From assembly GCA_963844575.1 (NCBI GenBank), contig CAWJOU010000005.1, positions 2,170,001-2,234,000 of the forward strand: a DNA stretch of 64,000 nt, written 5' to 3'. The notes under the pieces were generated by a model that saw only the letters and a list, made by a program, of their open reading frames with translations, searched no databases and was not told the DNA's origin. Shown here piece by piece: positions 16,818 through 25,907 of the stretch. The position numbers and the translations under genes are program-made. Position 1 is the first letter of the stretch, and every line of letters begins with the position of its first letter. The stretch is from DASZUK01 sp963844575. GTDB lineage: Bacteria; Actinomycetota; Acidimicrobiia; Acidimicrobiales; RAAP-2.

Positions 16818-18809
16818 TCAAGAGGTGAACTGCACCTCGGTGACGAGCTCGACGGTGGCCGCGTGCCCGGTGCCGACGAGCGTCGTCGTCGGCTGCTTCT
16901 GACCGAAGCCGGCGGAGTACCAGCCGAGGACGGGCCCGGTGCTGCCCCGGTGGGCCTTCCAGGTGAGTTGGCCCGGCAGGAAGAGGCGGGCGGTGCTCGC
17001 CCCGCCGTCCGGTCGTTCCCACCGCAGCGTGGCCTGGTCGCCGTTGACGACCGCGTCGACGGTCGGGCCGAGGTGGAAGGCCAGGCGCAACGCGTGGTCG
17101 CCGTCGGTCTCGACGCGGTCGACGATGCGTAGCGAGCGGGCGGCCGCCTCCAGGGTCAGCGACCGCCGGTGATGGGCGGGGACGGGCAGGTCGGCGTAGC
17201 CGTCGTGCTCGGCCACCCAGCGTTGAGAGCCGTCGTCGTCGGCGTGGACGTCGAGGAGCCGGGACCGGGCGTGCTGGGTCCAGAGGAACGGGCCGCCGGA
17301 CGTCGACTGGTCCCGACCGTCGATCTCGAGCGTGTTGTGGCCGATCGTCGAGCGGAAGTACGCCCGCCAGTCGGGGCTGTCGTGGTAGCAGTAGGTGCCC
17401 GGGTCGACGAGGAGCTCGACGCCGTCGCAGCGCAGCTCGATCGAGAGGGCGTCGGCGTGGGCGTGGGCGGCGATCGACAGGAAGCCGTGGGGACCGCTGT
17501 CGGCCCGGCACCAGATCTCTTGTCCGTCGTCCGAGGTCGATCGAAGAAGGGTGAGCCCGCCGTCCGGGAAGTGGGCCGGCCGCGTCGCCGGCCGCGAGCC
17601 GACATCGACGGGCTGGCCGACGAGCCCGGCGAGCAGGACGGACTGGGCGTCCGGCTCGGTCGGCGGCCACCACGGTCGGGGGCCGAAGAGCGCGGCGCCG
17701 ACGGCCAGCAGCGACGTCCAGCGGTTGTCGGTCGGGTCGGTGACGACCAGGGCGCGCCCGTCGTCGCCGTCGCCGTAGCGGGGCGGATGGCCGGCGCAGT
17801 CGAGCACCGCGGCGAGAGCATCGAGCATCCCCGCCAGCCGTCGCCAGGTGGCCGGCCCGAGCGACGCGCCGGCCACCTCGCCCTCGATCGCCGCGACGAG
17901 GCCGAGCTCGGCGACGAGACCATGGTAGTCGAAGGCCTGTTCGCGGTTGAGCCCGCTCGGGAACGTGTTGTGGGCCAGCTCGTCGGCGAGCAGCCGGCCG
18001 GCGTCGTCCCGCCAACGGCGGCTCTCGGCGAACCATGGGAACGCGCCACTGGCCACGAGCTGCCCGGCGGCTTCGGCGATCACGTGGTTGTTGGCCGACG
18101 AGCCCCGGCTGCGGAAGGTGGCGAGGAACCGCTGGTGCCAGTAGATCTGGTGGGCGGCGACGATGTTCTCCTCGAAGAGGGCGACCGCGCCGGGCCAGCC
18201 TTCGAGCAGCCGCCGGGTCCAGACCCACGAGATCAGGCGGATGCCGAGCTCGATGCCGCTGCACCAGTTGACCCCCTGGCCGACCGGGTTGGCGCTCCAC
18301 CACGAGCGGAGGTGGGCGGCCACCAGCTCGGCGTACCGGTCGTCGCCGGTCAGCCGCCAGGCGCAGGCCAGGACGGTCAGGTGGTGGTGGCGGGAGAGCT
18401 CCCAAACCTGCTTGACGTTCCTCGGGTCGCCGGCGTCGCGGTAGTCGATGTGGAACGCGGGGCGGTCCGTCGGGAACGATCGCCGGCTGATCGGATCGAC
18501 CGACCAGGCCGGCGACGCCATGTCGTCACGGACGGCGCCGAGGATCTCCAGGTGCCCGTCGGCGATCTGTCGGGCCGCGGCGATCACCCGTTCCTTCGCC
18601 GCCGTCGGGAGGTGGTCGAGGCCCGCCAGGCTGGCCGGCGGGAGCAGCCGGACGATCCGGGTCTCCTGCCCGACCGGCGCGGTCGGCGGCCCGAAGCTGC
18701 GCCGCGCCCACGCCTCCTGCAAGACGCGGTCCTGGACTCGCCAGCCGACCTCCGCCGGCGACATGCCCTGCAGGCGCCGGGCGTACCAGCCGAGTCGAGA
18801 GTTGGTCAC
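16818..18809 (-). CDS. heparinase II/III-family polysaccharide lyase
   Basis: 663 residues from a GTG start at 18809 (NSRLGWYARRLQGMSPAEVG is the usual family N-terminus). An alpha-helical toroid domain (about residues 60-370, with NNHVIAEAAG and FDYHGLVAELGLVAA) precedes a beta-sandwich heparinase II/III domain (FLSIAAHAHADALSIELRC, VDPGTYCYHD, HNTLEIDGRDQS). Such proteins in EPS loci often cleave uronic acid polymers such as heparin or alginate-like chains. No signal peptide is evident, so where it acts is unclear. It lies 16 bases after the oxidoreductase gene on the same strand. It may recycle or trim the polymer. Confidence 0.9.
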   Translation of the reverse strand: MTNSRLGWYARRLQGMSPAEVGWRVQDRVLQEAWARRSFGPPTAPVGQETRIVRLLPPASLAGLDHLPTAAKERVIAAARQIADGHLEILGAVRDDMASPAWSVDPISRRSFPTDRPAFHIDYRDAGDPRNVKQVWELSRHHHLTVLACAWRLTGDDRYAELVAAHLRSWWSANPVGQGVNWCSGIELGIRLISWVWTRRLLEGWPGAVALFEENIVAAHQIYWHQRFLATFRSRGSSANNHVIAEAAGQLVASGAFPWFAESRRWRDDAGRLLADELAHNTFPSGLNREQAFDYHGLVAELGLVAAIEGEVAGASLGPATWRRLAGMLDALAAVLDCAGHPPRYGDGDDGRALVVTDPTDNRWTSLLAVGAALFGPRPWWPPTEPDAQSVLLAGLVGQPVDVGSRPATRPAHFPDGGLTLLRSTSDDGQEIWCRADSGPHGFLSIAAHAHADALSIELRCDGVELLVDPGTYCYHDSPDWRAYFRSTIGHNTLEIDGRDQSTSGGPFLWTQHARSRLLDVHADDDGSQRWVAEHDGYADLPVPAHHRRSLTLEAAARSLRIVDRVETDGDHALRLAFHLGPTVDAVVNGDQATLRWERPDGGASTARLFLPGQLTWKAHRGSTGPVLGWYSAGFGQKQPTTTLVGTGHAATVELVTEVQFTS

Positions 18810-18825
18810 CGCCGCTCCACCGGCG

Positions 18826-21015
18826 TCACAGCGTAATCGGACCACCCGAGGCCAGGCTGCGCCCGACGGCCAGGGTGGCGGCGGTCGTGGCGGCCAGTGA
18901 GTCGAGCGAGATCGGCATCGGGCGGCCGGACCGGACGGCATCGACGAAGCGGGCGACCTGCTCGGCCTGGCCCTTGTCGACCGAGCCGAGGGACCGTCGG
19001 GCGGAGTGCCGGCGGCCGGTCCAGACGGTGGCCTTGCCGAAGTTGTCCAACCGGGCCGTCCGGCCACCGGCGGAGACCTCGAACGTCTCCTTCGGGTAGC
19101 GCGGATTGCCGTGGGTGACGTAGTCGATACTGGCCAGCGAGCCGTCGTCGTAGCGGACGACGACGTGCAGGTCGTCGGGGTCGGCGGCCGTCATGGCCAA
19201 CACCTCCCTGGGCCGGGCGTCGAGCCACCACGAGATCGTGTCGAGGAAGTGGCCGCCCTCGCCGGCGAAGCGGGAGCCTTCGAGCTCGGTGTTGCGGTAC
19301 CAGCTGCTGGCACCGAGCGACCCGGCATTGACGAGGTAGCGCACGACCGCGCCGTGGGTGTTCGATCCGAACCGATTGCGCAACGACGTCAGCAGCGGGG
19401 CGAACCGCCGGTTGAAGCCGACCATGAGCCGGTCGTTGCCGGTCGTGCGCACGACGTCGAGGATGCGGCCGAGCTGCTCGTCGTCGAGGGCGAGTGGCTT
19501 CTCGACGAACGTCGCCTTGCCGGCCTCCAGCGACCGGCAGACGAGCTCGGCGTGGGTGTGGTGGCGGGTGACGACGAAGATCGCGTCGATCGTGTCGTCG
19601 GCGAGCAGTCGGTCGACGTCGGTCGACGCCTCGGCGAAGTCGAACCGGCGTTGGGCGTTGGCGGCCGACAGCGACGTGTTCGTCACGACGTGGGCCAGCG
19701 TGACGTCTTCCCGCTGGGCCAGGTGGGGCAGGAGCATCGACGACGCGTAGTTGCCGGCGCCAATGAAGCCGACGCGCAGCGCTCCGGCGGCGGTCGGGCG
19801 GGTGGTCCGAGGCGTCGAGGCCGGGACGGCGGCGAGCGCCGAGGCCGCGGCGGCCGCCGTCTCGCGGTCGGCGTCGCCGTCGGGCTTCGGGTACTCGAAG
19901 AGGAAGCCAACGCCGTGGAGCTCACCGGCCGCGAGCCGGCCGTAGACGTCGGCGGCCTCGGTGACCGCGAACGATTCGGCGACGAGCAGGTCGACCGGCA
20001 ACGCCTCCCGGGCGAGCAGGTCGACGAAGCACTCGAGGTTCCGCCGCTCGGTCCACCGGACGTAGCCGACGGGGTAGTCGCGACCCTCGAGCTCGTAGGA
20101 GTCGTCGTAGCGGCCGGGGCCGTACGACCGGGAGAAGCGGACGTCGAGCTCCTTGTCGTAGTAGGCGTTCCACGGCAGGTCGAGCTTGAGCTTGCCGACG
20201 TCGACGATCCGGGCCCGGTCCCGGGCCAGGCGGGCGGCCGCCTCGACCGGGCCGTTCGACTGGCCGCCGGCGGTCAGGAGGACGTGGTCCGCGCCGATGC
20301 CACCGGTCAGGTCGGAGAGCGCCTGCTCGATCCGGTCGAGACCGTCCGGGTCGGGCGAGTCGCAGGCCACTGCGCCGGCCTTCTCGGCCAGCCGGCAGCG
20401 GTCGGCGACGACGTCGAGGCCGACGACGCGGACGCCGGCGGCGACGAGCAGCTGGACGGTCAGCTGGCCGACGAGGCCGAGGCCGACGACGCAGGCGGTG
20501 TCGCCGAGCTGGGGCTCGGCCCGGCGGACGCCCTGCATGGCGATGGCGCCGACCGTGGCGAACGCGGCCAGCTGCGGCTCGACGCCGTCGGGCACCGGCA
20601 CACAGAGGTTCCGGGGCACCCAGTTGACCTCGGCGTGCAGCGCGAACTCGTTGCCCGCGCAGGCGACGACCTGGCCGGTCTTGAACTCCTCGGCGCCGCG
20701 CCCGACCTCGACGACGACGCCGCAGAGCGAGTAGCCGAGCGGCGTGTACGAGTCGAGCTGGTTCATCGCCTTGGCGTACGTGCTGCGCACGCCCTGCTGG
20801 GCGACGGTGTCGACGAGCTTGCGCACCTGGTCCGGGCGGGAACGGGCCTTGCCGAGGAGCGACATGTTCGCCTCAGTGACCTTCATGACCTCCGTGCCGG
20901 TCGAGATGAGCGAGTACAGGGAGCGGACGAGCACCCCGCCGGGCCGGCAGGCCGGCGCCGGGACGTCGAGGACGGAGAGCTCCCCGGTCTTGTAGTTCTG
21001 GGCAACTTGCTTCAC
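18826..21015 (-). CDS. bi-domain oxidoreductase: zinc-type dehydrogenase fused to Gfo/Idh/MocA
   Basis: 729 residues. Residues 1-370 resemble medium-chain dehydrogenases (LISTGTEVMKV, LGYSLCGVVVEVG, CVVGLGLVGQLTVQLL as the NAD-binding Rossmann motif). From about residue 405 a Gfo/Idh/MocA domain starts (LRVGFIGAGNYASSMLLPHL), with the EKPLAL motif that carries the family lysine. This fusion is frequent in bacterial EPS and glycan loci and is thought to act on nucleotide sugars or inositols; the exact reaction is not established. It heads or follows a minus-strand block of EPS genes from 25516 to 16818. The start at 21015 gives full length. Confidence 0.9.
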   Translation of the reverse strand: MKQVAQNYKTGELSVLDVPAPACRPGGVLVRSLYSLISTGTEVMKVTEANMSLLGKARSRPDQVRKLVDTVAQQGVRSTYAKAMNQLDSYTPLGYSLCGVVVEVGRGAEEFKTGQVVACAGNEFALHAEVNWVPRNLCVPVPDGVEPQLAAFATVGAIAMQGVRRAEPQLGDTACVVGLGLVGQLTVQLLVAAGVRVVGLDVVADRCRLAEKAGAVACDSPDPDGLDRIEQALSDLTGGIGADHVLLTAGGQSNGPVEAAARLARDRARIVDVGKLKLDLPWNAYYDKELDVRFSRSYGPGRYDDSYELEGRDYPVGYVRWTERRNLECFVDLLAREALPVDLLVAESFAVTEAADVYGRLAAGELHGVGFLFEYPKPDGDADRETAAAAASALAAVPASTPRTTRPTAAGALRVGFIGAGNYASSMLLPHLAQREDVTLAHVVTNTSLSAANAQRRFDFAEASTDVDRLLADDTIDAIFVVTRHHTHAELVCRSLEAGKATFVEKPLALDDEQLGRILDVVRTTGNDRLMVGFNRRFAPLLTSLRNRFGSNTHGAVVRYLVNAGSLGASSWYRNTELEGSRFAGEGGHFLDTISWWLDARPREVLAMTAADPDDLHVVVRYDDGSLASIDYVTHGNPRYPKETFEVSAGGRTARLDNFGKATVWTGRRHSARRSLGSVDKGQAEQVARFVDAVRSGRPMPISLDSLAATTAATLAVGRSLASGGPITL

Positions 21016-21091
21016 CGTGCTCCTCTGTTCTGGTCGTCGGGGTCGTCGGGGTGATGGTCTGGGCGGCGGCCGGCTGGGCGGTGGCCGGGAA

Positions 21092-22999
21092 TCACACCGT
21101 CACGCCGCTGGACCGGGCCTGCCGGCACCACATCTCGGTGGTCAGCAGCTGCCAGATCTGCTTGGAGTTGTCCTGGCGGCCGTTGCGCTCGTCGAGGATC
21201 AACTGCTCCAGCGGCTCGCGACGGAGGAACCCGCTCGCCACGAGCTCGCCGCCGAGCAGCTCCTGGTCGACCGTGTCCTTCAGGTCTCGGGAGATCCAGG
21301 CGCGCAGTGGGGCGCTGAAGGAGGCCTTGGGCCGGTGGATGATCTCCTGGGGCAGCCAGGCCGCGGCGGCGTCCTTCAGGGCGGCCTTGGAGGTCCGGCC
21401 CCGGATCTTTGTCGGCCCGGGGGTGGAGAAGGCGGCGGCGACGACGGTCGGGTCGACGAACGGCACGCGGACCTCGATGGAGGCGGCCATGCTGGCCCGG
21501 TCGGTGTAGGCCAGGTTGAGGCCGGGCAGGAACAGCCGGCTGTCGGCGAGGCACATCCGGCTGACCGCGTCCGGCAGGGTGTTGTCGGCGTAGATGGCGT
21601 CGTGCTCGTCGATGACGTCGGCGACGTACGGGCCCAGGTCGGGGCTGACGAGGCCGACGAGGTCCGGCGGGTCGTAGAGGGTGTAGCTCCGACGGAACGC
21701 CTCGGCCTCGGGCAGCTCGGCGAAGTCCAAGAACCGCTTGGTCCACCGGACCCGGCGCAGGCCTCGGCCGCCGGCGACGACCGGGAGAAGATCGACGCCG
21801 CCCTTGACGACCCGCCGGGCTGGGCCCGGGACCCGCCGGTACTGGGCGCCGAGCAGGCAGGCGAGGTGCTTGCGGTAACCGCCGAACAGCTCGTCGGCGC
21901 CCATCCCGGACAGCATGACCTTCACGCCGGCGTCGCGGGCGGCCTCGCACATGAGCAACGTGTTGATGGCGGCCGGGTCGCCGACCGGCTCGTCGAGGAT
22001 GTCGACGATCCGGGGGAGGAGCTGGACGATGTCCGGTGTGGCTTCGATCTCGTGCAGCGCGATGCCGAACTGCCGGGCCACCTTGCGGGCGTAGATCGCG
22101 TCGTCCGGCATCGCCTCCAGACGGTGGTCCTGGGGGCGGAAGGTGATCGTGTAGGCGTCGAGCCCCGGGTTGTGCCGTTTGGCCAGGACCGAGATGATGC
22201 TGGAGTCGAGCCCGCCGCTCAGGAAGGCCGAGACCGGGACGTCGGCGACGAGGTGGGCGGCCACCGAGGCCTCGATGACCTCGCGCAGGTCGGCCGGTGG
22301 CCCGGCCGCGGCCTCGGCCGCGACCTCGGCGATCGACCAGTACCGGTGCACGGTCGAGCGGCCGTCGGGCCGGAACTCGACCCAGGTGCCGGGGGGCAGC
22401 TTCTCGACGCCCTTGATGGCGCAGCGCTCCGGCGGGATCCAGTAGTAGAGGAGCGACGCGACGAGGGCGCCCGGATCGGCCTCCATGCCCTGACCGACCG
22501 CGCTGACGATGCTCTTCAGCTCGGAGGCGAAGACGACGCCGTCCTTGCGGGGCAGGTAGTGCAGCGGCTTGATGCCGAGCTGGTCGCGGGCGAGCACCAG
22601 CGAGCCGGTGCGCTCGTCGAAGACGGCGAAGGCGAACATGCCGCGGAAGCGGGGCAGGGCGTCGGGCCCCCAGTACCGCCAGGCCTCGAGGACGACCTCG
22701 GTGTCCGAGGACGTGTGGAAGCGGACGCCGTGGGCCATCAGCTCGGTCCGCAGGTCGCGGTAGTTGTAGAGCTCGCCGTTGTAGCAGAGCGTCAGCCCGT
22801 CCCGGCTAACGGGCTGGTGGCCGCCGGTCGAGAGGTCGATGATCGACAGCCGGCGGTGGGCGAGCTGGACGGAGATCGGGCCGCGCTGGAACGAGAAGAG
22901 GCCGTCGTCGTCCGGACCGCGGTGGGCCAGTCGATCGCTCATCGTCCGGACGAGCGACTCCCCGTCCACCTGCTGGTAGCACCCGGCGATGCCGCACAT
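21092..22999 (-). CDS. glutamine-dependent asparagine synthase-type amidotransferase
   Basis: 635 residues. The start at 22999 gives MCGIAG, so Cys2 is the class II glutaminase nucleophile; AHRGPDDDG and YNGELYNYRDLR follow. The C-terminal ATP-pyrophosphatase domain carries FLSGGLDSSIISVLA near residue 265 and GMGADELFGGYRKHL. Enzymes of this type in EPS and exosortase loci are thought to amidate sugar acids rather than make asparagine. With the nucleotide-sugar dehydrogenase at 24194 making a uronate, amidation of a uronic acid is a reasonable inference. The start lies one base after the stop of the preceding glycosyltransferase gene. Confidence 0.92.
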   Translation of the reverse strand: MCGIAGCYQQVDGESLVRTMSDRLAHRGPDDDGLFSFQRGPISVQLAHRRLSIIDLSTGGHQPVSRDGLTLCYNGELYNYRDLRTELMAHGVRFHTSSDTEVVLEAWRYWGPDALPRFRGMFAFAVFDERTGSLVLARDQLGIKPLHYLPRKDGVVFASELKSIVSAVGQGMEADPGALVASLLYYWIPPERCAIKGVEKLPPGTWVEFRPDGRSTVHRYWSIAEVAAEAAAGPPADLREVIEASVAAHLVADVPVSAFLSGGLDSSIISVLAKRHNPGLDAYTITFRPQDHRLEAMPDDAIYARKVARQFGIALHEIEATPDIVQLLPRIVDILDEPVGDPAAINTLLMCEAARDAGVKVMLSGMGADELFGGYRKHLACLLGAQYRRVPGPARRVVKGGVDLLPVVAGGRGLRRVRWTKRFLDFAELPEAEAFRRSYTLYDPPDLVGLVSPDLGPYVADVIDEHDAIYADNTLPDAVSRMCLADSRLFLPGLNLAYTDRASMAASIEVRVPFVDPTVVAAAFSTPGPTKIRGRTSKAALKDAAAAWLPQEIIHRPKASFSAPLRAWISRDLKDTVDQELLGGELVASGFLRREPLEQLILDERNGRQDNSKQIWQLLTTEMWCRQARSSGVTV

Positions 23000-23000
23000 C

Positions 23001-24200
23001 TCAGGCCGTCCTCCCGGTGAGGTCGTCGAAGACCTGCACGTAGCCTTCCTTCTGATGTGTCCAGGCCAGGCTTTCCTCGACCCGGCGGCGACCGAAGTCG
23101 CCCATCGTCGCGCGGCGCGGCTCGTCGTCGACGAGGTCGACGACGAGGTCGGCGAAGGCCGGCACCTCGTTCGGCTCGGCATAGACCGCGGCCTCGGCGG
23201 CCGAGATCCGCGTCTCGTGCAGGTCGAACGCCACTACCGGCAGACCGTAGGCCATGTACTCCATCGTCTTGTTCATCGTCGAGACGTCGTTCAGCGGGTT
23301 CTTCGGGTCCGGGCAGAGGCCGACGTCGGCGGTCGAGAGCAGGCCGGCGACGGTTTCATCGGGAACCCGGCCGGTGAACTGGAGGAAGTCGTCGACGCCG
23401 AGCTCGGTGCTGAGGGCCCGCAGCTCGTCGAACGACTCGCCGGAGCCGATGAACGTGAAGCTGATGTCGGTCCGCCCGAGCTTGTGGACAATATGGTCGA
23501 CGGCCCGCACGGCCAGGTCGACGCCGTCCTGGGCGCCCATCACGCCGAGGTAGACCGCCAGGTGGGGCCGGTCCCGGCGCAGGCTCGGGTCGGCTTCGCC
23601 GGCCCGCAGCTTCTCGGGGTTGGGGCCGGTGCGGACGACGGTGACGTCGTCGGGGCGCTTGCCGCCCCGCTCGATGGCGATCGCCCGGTACGAGTCGTTG
23701 GTGGAGGTGACCCGGTGGGCGCTGCGGAACGTGCACCACTCGAGGAACCGCAGCCCGCGGTAGAAGGCCGACGTGTCGTTCTCGAACTTCGACTCGTAGA
23801 GCTCGGGGCAGAGGTCGTGGTGGTCGAAGACGAACCGCACGCCGGCCAGCCGGAAGGCCAGGGCGATCGGCCAGAAGATGTCCGGCGGGTTGCAGGCCTG
23901 GATGACGTCGAAGCAGTCCCGGCGCCACGCCCGGGCGGTCAGCCACGCGGTGGCGACGAACGAGTAGACGTACTCCCACAGGAAGGCCGCCTTGCCGGTA
24001 CCGGTCTTCGGCGGCCGGTACTTGTAGAGCGTGACGTCCTCGATCACCTCCTCGCCTGGGTCGCCGGGGCCGCGGGGGCACACCACCGAGACCCGGTAGC
24101 CGGCCGCCGTGAGCGATCGGCACTCCAGCCAGACCCGCCGGTCGAAGGGGACCGGCAGGTTCTGGACGATGATGTGGACCCGGGGCGGTCGCCCTACCAC
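23001..24200 (-). CDS. glycosyltransferase family 4
   Basis: 399 residues from a GTG at 24200. The N-terminal domain has RVHIIVQNLPVPFDRRVWLE and the C-terminal one has VYLGVMGAQDGVDLAVRA and NKTMEYMAYGLPVVAFDL, the GT4 E-x7-E region (here E-Y-M-A-Y-G context). VFDHHDLCPELYESKF is typical of WcaI/WbuB-like EPS transferases. It transfers a sugar from a nucleotide donor to the lipid-linked repeat unit on the cytoplasmic side. The first seven bases overlap the end of the dehydrogenase gene, and its stop is one base before the amidotransferase start, so the three form one operon. Confidence 0.9.
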   Translation of the reverse strand: MVGRPPRVHIIVQNLPVPFDRRVWLECRSLTAAGYRVSVVCPRGPGDPGEEVIEDVTLYKYRPPKTGTGKAAFLWEYVYSFVATAWLTARAWRRDCFDVIQACNPPDIFWPIALAFRLAGVRFVFDHHDLCPELYESKFENDTSAFYRGLRFLEWCTFRSAHRVTSTNDSYRAIAIERGGKRPDDVTVVRTGPNPEKLRAGEADPSLRRDRPHLAVYLGVMGAQDGVDLAVRAVDHIVHKLGRTDISFTFIGSGESFDELRALSTELGVDDFLQFTGRVPDETVAGLLSTADVGLCPDPKNPLNDVSTMNKTMEYMAYGLPVVAFDLHETRISAAEAAVYAEPNEVPAFADLVVDLVDDEPRRATMGDFGRRRVEESLAWTHQKEGYVQVFDDLTGRTA

Positions 24201-25516
24201 GCCACCCCCTCGTAGCTCGAAAGCGTCTCGATCTCGGCGCCCAGGCGCCCGGTGAGGTCGATGACGGTGACCGGCGGGTCGCTCAGGAGGGCGTCGACGA
24301 CCGACGGGTCGGCGCTCGAGACGAGGGCGAGGTCGGCGCCGTGCAGCGCGTCGGCCGCGGTCGGCAGCATGGCCCGCTGGACGTGCGGGAGCTTCGACAT
24401 CACGTAGTTCAGGTTCGCGCCGACCAGCTTGGACGTGTCGACGAGCGGGTCGTAGATGCGGACGTCGAAGCCCTTGCCGATCAGCGTCTCGGCCAGGTCG
24501 ACGTACGGGCTCTCCCGGAGGTCGTCGCTGTCCATCTTGAAGCTGAGCCCGAGCAGGGCGACCGAGCGGGCGTCGGTGGCGAGCACCCGGTTGACGACGT
24601 CGCCGACCGACAGCGTGTTGCTGGCCAGCGTCCCCGACAGCAGCGGCAGGTCGACCGAGTTCATCCGGGCCAGGTACAGCAGCGACCGGAGGTCCTTCGG
24701 CAGGCACGAGCCGCCGAAGGCGAAGCCGGGGGACAGGTAGGTGGTGGAGATGTTGAGCTTGGTGTCCTCACAGAACAGCTTCATCACCTCCCGGGAGTCG
24801 ACGCCGAGCAGCCGGAACAGCCGGCCGAGCTCGTTGGCGAACGAGACCTTCGTCGCATGGTAGGCGTTGCAGGCGTACTTGAGCCCCTCGGCGTCCCGGG
24901 TGCCGACGACCTTCACCGGCTCGGGGAGGAACGTCAACAGCCGTTGCACGGTGGCGCCGACCCGCTCGTCGGCCGTGCCGACCGCGGTCAGCGGGGAGTC
25001 GTAGAAGTCGGCGATGGCCGTCCCCTCGCGGAGGAACTCCGGGCACATGCCCGTCCCGACCTCGACCGTCGACGACCCGAGCCGGCCGGCGACCAGCGGC
25101 GTGACGACCTCGTCGACGGTGCCCGGGGGCACCGTGCTCCGGATGACCACCGCGTGGTGGCCGGTCGGCGAGCCGGCGCCGGCGGCCAGTGCGTCGACGA
25201 TGTTACTCACGGCCCGGCGGACGTAGTCGAGGTTCGTGCTGCCGTTGGCCGACGACGGCGTGCCGACGCAGACGAGCGACAGCTCGGCGCCGTCGACCGC
25301 GCCGTAGACGTCGGTCGTCGCCCGTAGCCGGGACTCGGCCACGGCGTTGGCCACCAGGCTCTCGAGGCCGGGCTCGACGACGGTGCCCTTCCCGTCGTTG
25401 ATGGCCTGCACCTTGCCCGTGTCGACGTCGACGCCCCAGACCTCGTGGCCGTTGGACGCGAGGACCGCGGCGGTGACGTTCCCGACATAGCCAAGTCCGA
25501 AGACGGCGACCTTCAT
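24194..25516 (-). CDS. nucleotide-sugar 6-dehydrogenase, AlgD/GDP-mannose-dehydrogenase-like
   Basis: 440 residues. Rossmann motif VAVFGLGYVGNVTAAVLAS at the start; central YACNAYHATKVSFANELGRL; catalytic cysteine in GFAFGGSCLPKDLRSL; C-terminal UDPG_MGDP_dh_C domain with SFKMDSDDLRESPYV. It oxidises a nucleotide hexose to the uronate with two NAD. Several blocks (KLNIS, FAFGGSCLPKD, FANELG) are closer to GDP-mannose dehydrogenase AlgD than to UDP-glucose dehydrogenase, so GDP-mannuronate is the favoured but unproven product. GGAG precedes the ATG at 25516. A GTATCAC motif lies 88 bases upstream. Confidence 0.9.
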   Translation of the reverse strand: MKVAVFGLGYVGNVTAAVLASNGHEVWGVDVDTGKVQAINDGKGTVVEPGLESLVANAVAESRLRATTDVYGAVDGAELSLVCVGTPSSANGSTNLDYVRRAVSNIVDALAAGAGSPTGHHAVVIRSTVPPGTVDEVVTPLVAGRLGSSTVEVGTGMCPEFLREGTAIADFYDSPLTAVGTADERVGATVQRLLTFLPEPVKVVGTRDAEGLKYACNAYHATKVSFANELGRLFRLLGVDSREVMKLFCEDTKLNISTTYLSPGFAFGGSCLPKDLRSLLYLARMNSVDLPLLSGTLASNTLSVGDVVNRVLATDARSVALLGLSFKMDSDDLRESPYVDLAETLIGKGFDVRIYDPLVDTSKLVGANLNYVMSKLPHVQRAMLPTAADALHGADLALVSSADPSVVDALLSDPPVTVIDLTGRLGAEIETLSSYEGVAW

Positions 25517-25603
25517 GCTTGCTCCTCGATTCGCCTGGAAAGGGGAGGGCCCGGCTGGACCCTTGGAAGGTTGTTGCACCAGGTAGAGCCGGCGGCCCCC
25601 GAC

Positions 25604-25610
25604 GTGATAC
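25604..25610 (-). promoter_or_regulatory. GTATCAC motif before the AlgD-like operon
   Basis: Reads GATGTATCACGTC on the minus strand, 88 bases before the start at 25516. It lies in a 391-bp divergent spacer that otherwise shows no gene. Confidence 0.5.
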
Positions 25611-25762
25611 ATCGGCCGCGATCGACGGCCCGGCTCCCGGTACCGGTCCGTCGGCTCCCGGTGTCCGGTTCGGCGGCTGGCCCGGGGATGGTGGGGAACC
25701 GCCTAGTCACCTGAGGAGTGGCTGAAGGGCTACTGTGCAGGGGCTTTAGCCGGCGAACCGTG

Positions 25763-25769
25763 GTATCAC
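25763..25769 (+). promoter_or_regulatory. GTATCAC motif before the first GNAT/CelD-like gene
   Basis: Reads GTGGTATCACC on the plus strand, about 138 bases before the GTG at 25908. It shares the divergent spacer with the motif at 25604. Confidence 0.5.
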
Positions 25770-25907
25770 CTTCGCCGGCAGGCCCTGGTCCGATGGCCGA
25801 TGGCGGGCGTTGCGCCGCCGTCCGGACCCGGGTCGACCCGCCCGACCGCGCCCACTGCCAGACTGCACCACCCCACCGCGACAGCCGATCGAGACGGAGA
25901 ACGACCT

